Made by a program: the position numbers and the translations under genes
Assembly: GCA_033182465.1 (NCBI GenBank)
Contig: CP137327.1
Span: 186,001-250,000, forward strand
Direction: 5' to 3'
Source of the DNA: Sanghuangporus weigelae
Lineage: Eukaryota; Basidiomycota; Agaricomycetes; Hymenochaetales; Hymenochaetaceae
Length of the DNA: 64,000 bases
In this document: positions 62,174 to 64,000 of the stretch, piece after piece
Numbering within the stretch: position 1 is the first letter of the stretch
How the letters are laid out: each line of letters begins with the position of its first letter
Notes under the pieces: model-generated
The model's database searches: none
Seen by the model: only the letters and a program-made list of their open reading frames with translations
What the model was told of the DNA's origin: nothing

Positions 62174-63465
62174 TCAAAGCGAGATGCAGATGAGAGGATT
62201 AAGGGCAATGACTAGTAAAGTGCGGCAGATAAGTATCGGAACGTCGCCAATAGTTTTTCGGTCCACTCACCTTGCCCAAAGTACCGCAGATGCGCATCGT
62301 TGATACCCGAGGAAGGAATAGAATCACTGCAGTTCGGGTCTTCGTGACCAGTGCACTGTACAACGTTGTTGGGATCGGTATCTAGAGAAATCATTCAGTG
62401 AAAATTTCTGGCGGTGAAAGACAAGTAGTCGACTCACTAGAGTCTCGGGACACCCAGTACTCAGTGCCACTACGCACAGTTATCATTTCTGCATGTTGCA
62501 AGAAGAATATTAACTTACTGATGCTCATAACCCCATGATTGGAAAGGAATAGTGGGAACGCCGTCTATTTAAATGTGATTGTCACAAAATACTCGGCCAT
62601 CTCGTAACGAAATACGTACCATATGTCTCCGTACCTACAGACAAGATGAGTCAGATTCGTTTCAAGCTGCTTCAAATATGTCAAAACATACCTCTGTAAA
62701 TGTTCGAAGCACCGATCAGCTCCTCCGCCAAGTTCGCGTAAGTAGGATTACCCGTCCTCGGCTGGCCAAACGTGAACACCTTTAGCGGCACATCAGGGAA
62801 ATTACCCGCAAGCGAGACGCCGCCGAGAGAGGCCAATGCGCCTCCAAGGGAATGGCCAGTTGAGACGAGAGAATAGTCCGGATGAGCGTCGAGCTCGGAA
62901 GAGACGATAGAAATTACGGATGATGCGACACTATTAAAGGCAGACAAGAAGCCGTAATGGACCCGGACTCCGGAGATTCCTTCAGTCGATACACCCGGAG
63001 ACGAGAAGTCCTCGAGCCACGCAAGGACGTCTATTTTGAGACGTCATTAGTATCTATCGTCATGCCGACATGCTACATGACATTGTCCATACCAGTAACA
63101 AAGTCCTGAAGCTGAATGCTCCCTCGAAACGCGACGATGATTTCCTTTCGAATGTCATCTCGCGCGATATAGCCTTGTGTGTTGGTGGATGACTCGTCGA
63201 ACTTGCAGATGGTACAGGACGCACTTCAAATACGCAATTTGGAAAAGACTTGGAATGCACTTACAGATTTCACTAAAGTCAAGCCAGCTGGAACAGGGCA
63301 CCACAGTTGGTACGCGCCAGATGCGTACTTCACGTATCTTTTGAAGTCATCCATGAGAGATTGTGAAATGGCGCGACGTTCAATGAGAGGAGCAGGAACT
63401 GCAAAAACAGCACTTGCGAGTGTTACAAGAGGCAGAAGAAAGCGCGTCACCAGCATGATAGACAC
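62174..63465 (-). CDS. Secreted class-3 lipase
   Basis: Predicted extracellular triacylglycerol lipase or feruloyl-esterase-like enzyme. The ATG at 63463-63465 starts a signal peptide (MSIMLVTRFLLPLVTLASAV, cleaved near AVP). The class-3 core follows: KEIIVAFRGSIQLQDFVTD, then YSLVSTGHSLGGALASLGG with the nucleophile Ser in GHSLGG, VFTFGQPRTGNPTYAN, and the catalytic His in GINDAHLRYFGQ. Cysteines in VVQCTGHEDPNCSDS are well placed for a disulfide. The last intron (62273-62215 region) joins YFGQ to VIALNPLICISL with the stop at 62174-62176; without it the frame would read into GEWTEKLLAT. About nine short introns. A TATTTAAA lies roughly 85 bp upstream of the ATG. The fold-back element sits just beyond its 3' end. 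Confidence 0.87.
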
Positions 63466-64000
63466 AGGTTTGCGGCCTCAGGAAACTCAGAGAGGAGACC
63501 CCAGTTGAGAGAACTGGGTAAAGAAGGCATAAACATCGCAAACGAACTTTTAAATAATCGCGCTACCCAATCAATGTGAAAATCCTTGATGTAACACGAG
63601 CGAAATCAACGAGCAGGGAGGATTCAAAAAGATCCGCAAGTCACCAGAGCAGGTAAACTTGCGGTCATCTCAATTGCAAGGATCAGAGAACATTTCGAAT
63701 GATCTCGCGTGCACGAACATAGAGTTTAGGAGAAGTATCGCATGGTACGAGACAGACGCCTTACAGATCCTAATATGTCGGCGGCCAGAACATTTATTTT
63801 TATGTTGGCTCCCGCGAGAAATGATAAAATACCCTCCGTGGACGCGTTCTAGCAAGTTGATGTCAACCTCAAAGATTGGTTTCATAGCAATTGAGTAAGT
63901 CCCGCAAAGTACTTCGTGCCGAATGGAGCAAAGCCTCATAGAGCCCAAATCAAGTACTATTCATCGTCGAACCTGAAATCCAAGTGATGAGAACTTCGTT
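63466..64000. other. Upstream of the lipase, no gene seen
   Basis: About 535 bp holding the lipase promoter (TATTTAAA near 63550-63557 on the minus strand). Short frames on both strands have no support. The window ends here. Confidence 0.4.

Overview
The window reads as nuclear DNA of a filamentous basidiomycete, most likely a saprotrophic (wood- or litter-decaying) Agaricomycete. The evidence is dense short introns of about 45-90 nt with GT...AG ends, genes packed on both strands, a class-I cellobiose dehydrogenase (AA8 cytochrome plus AA3 flavin domain, no CBM1), a secreted GH16 glucanase, a secreted class-3 lipase, a sugar permease, and TKL-like kinases with the H-[AG]-D-I-K-G-A-N catalytic loop common in mushroom-forming fungi. 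Exon structures were spliced by eye.

Layout. 0-5 kb: a tandem pair of flavin (Baeyer-Villiger type) monooxygenases on the minus strand. The right copy is intact; the left copy is a pseudogene cut by a probable hAT-type transposon end at the window edge. 5-7.4 kb: poorly recognised, possibly eroded coding sequence. 7.5-8.8 kb: RluA-type mitochondrial pseudouridine synthase with an apparent 1-nt frame slip. 10-13.1 kb: cellobiose dehydrogenase. 13.7-21 kb: two TKL-like kinases flanking an NTF2-like gene and a small membrane protein. 21-28.9 kb: two genome-maintenance genes in tandem on minus, a Rif1-like HEAT protein with an N-terminal SILK motif and a GEN1/Yen1-type resolvase. 28.9-32.6 kb: the longest stretch without a gene. 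32.6-35.9 kb: phytanoyl-CoA dioxygenase-like and SET-domain genes, convergent. 36.2-39.3 kb: a protein with an MLKL-like four-helix N-terminus and a pseudokinase domain. 41.7-43.2 kb: GH16. 43.5-47.4 kb: F-box/propeller protein and ACOT9-like thioesterase. 47.7-53.2 kb: TSC2 (tuberin). 53.7-57.9 kb: alpha/beta hydrolase, 7-TM-like membrane protein, and a cytidylyltransferase-like protein whose active site has been replaced. 58.5-60.6 kb: MFS sugar transporter. 61.06-62.14 kb: a nearly perfect 1,084-bp fold-back element. 62.2-63.5 kb: secreted lipase.

How the genes relate. No biosynthetic cluster is evident. CDH, GH16, the MFS permease and the lipase fit an extracellular degradation lifestyle but are scattered. 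Rif1 and GEN1 share a theme (replication timing, recombination intermediates) and TSC2 is the GAP that restrains Rheb/TOR; these look like ordinary core genes. The most unusual items are the MLKL-like pseudokinase (possible regulated-cell-death effector), the catalytically dismantled choline-phosphate cytidylyltransferase relative, and the young palindromic element lying about 30 bp past the lipase stop codon.
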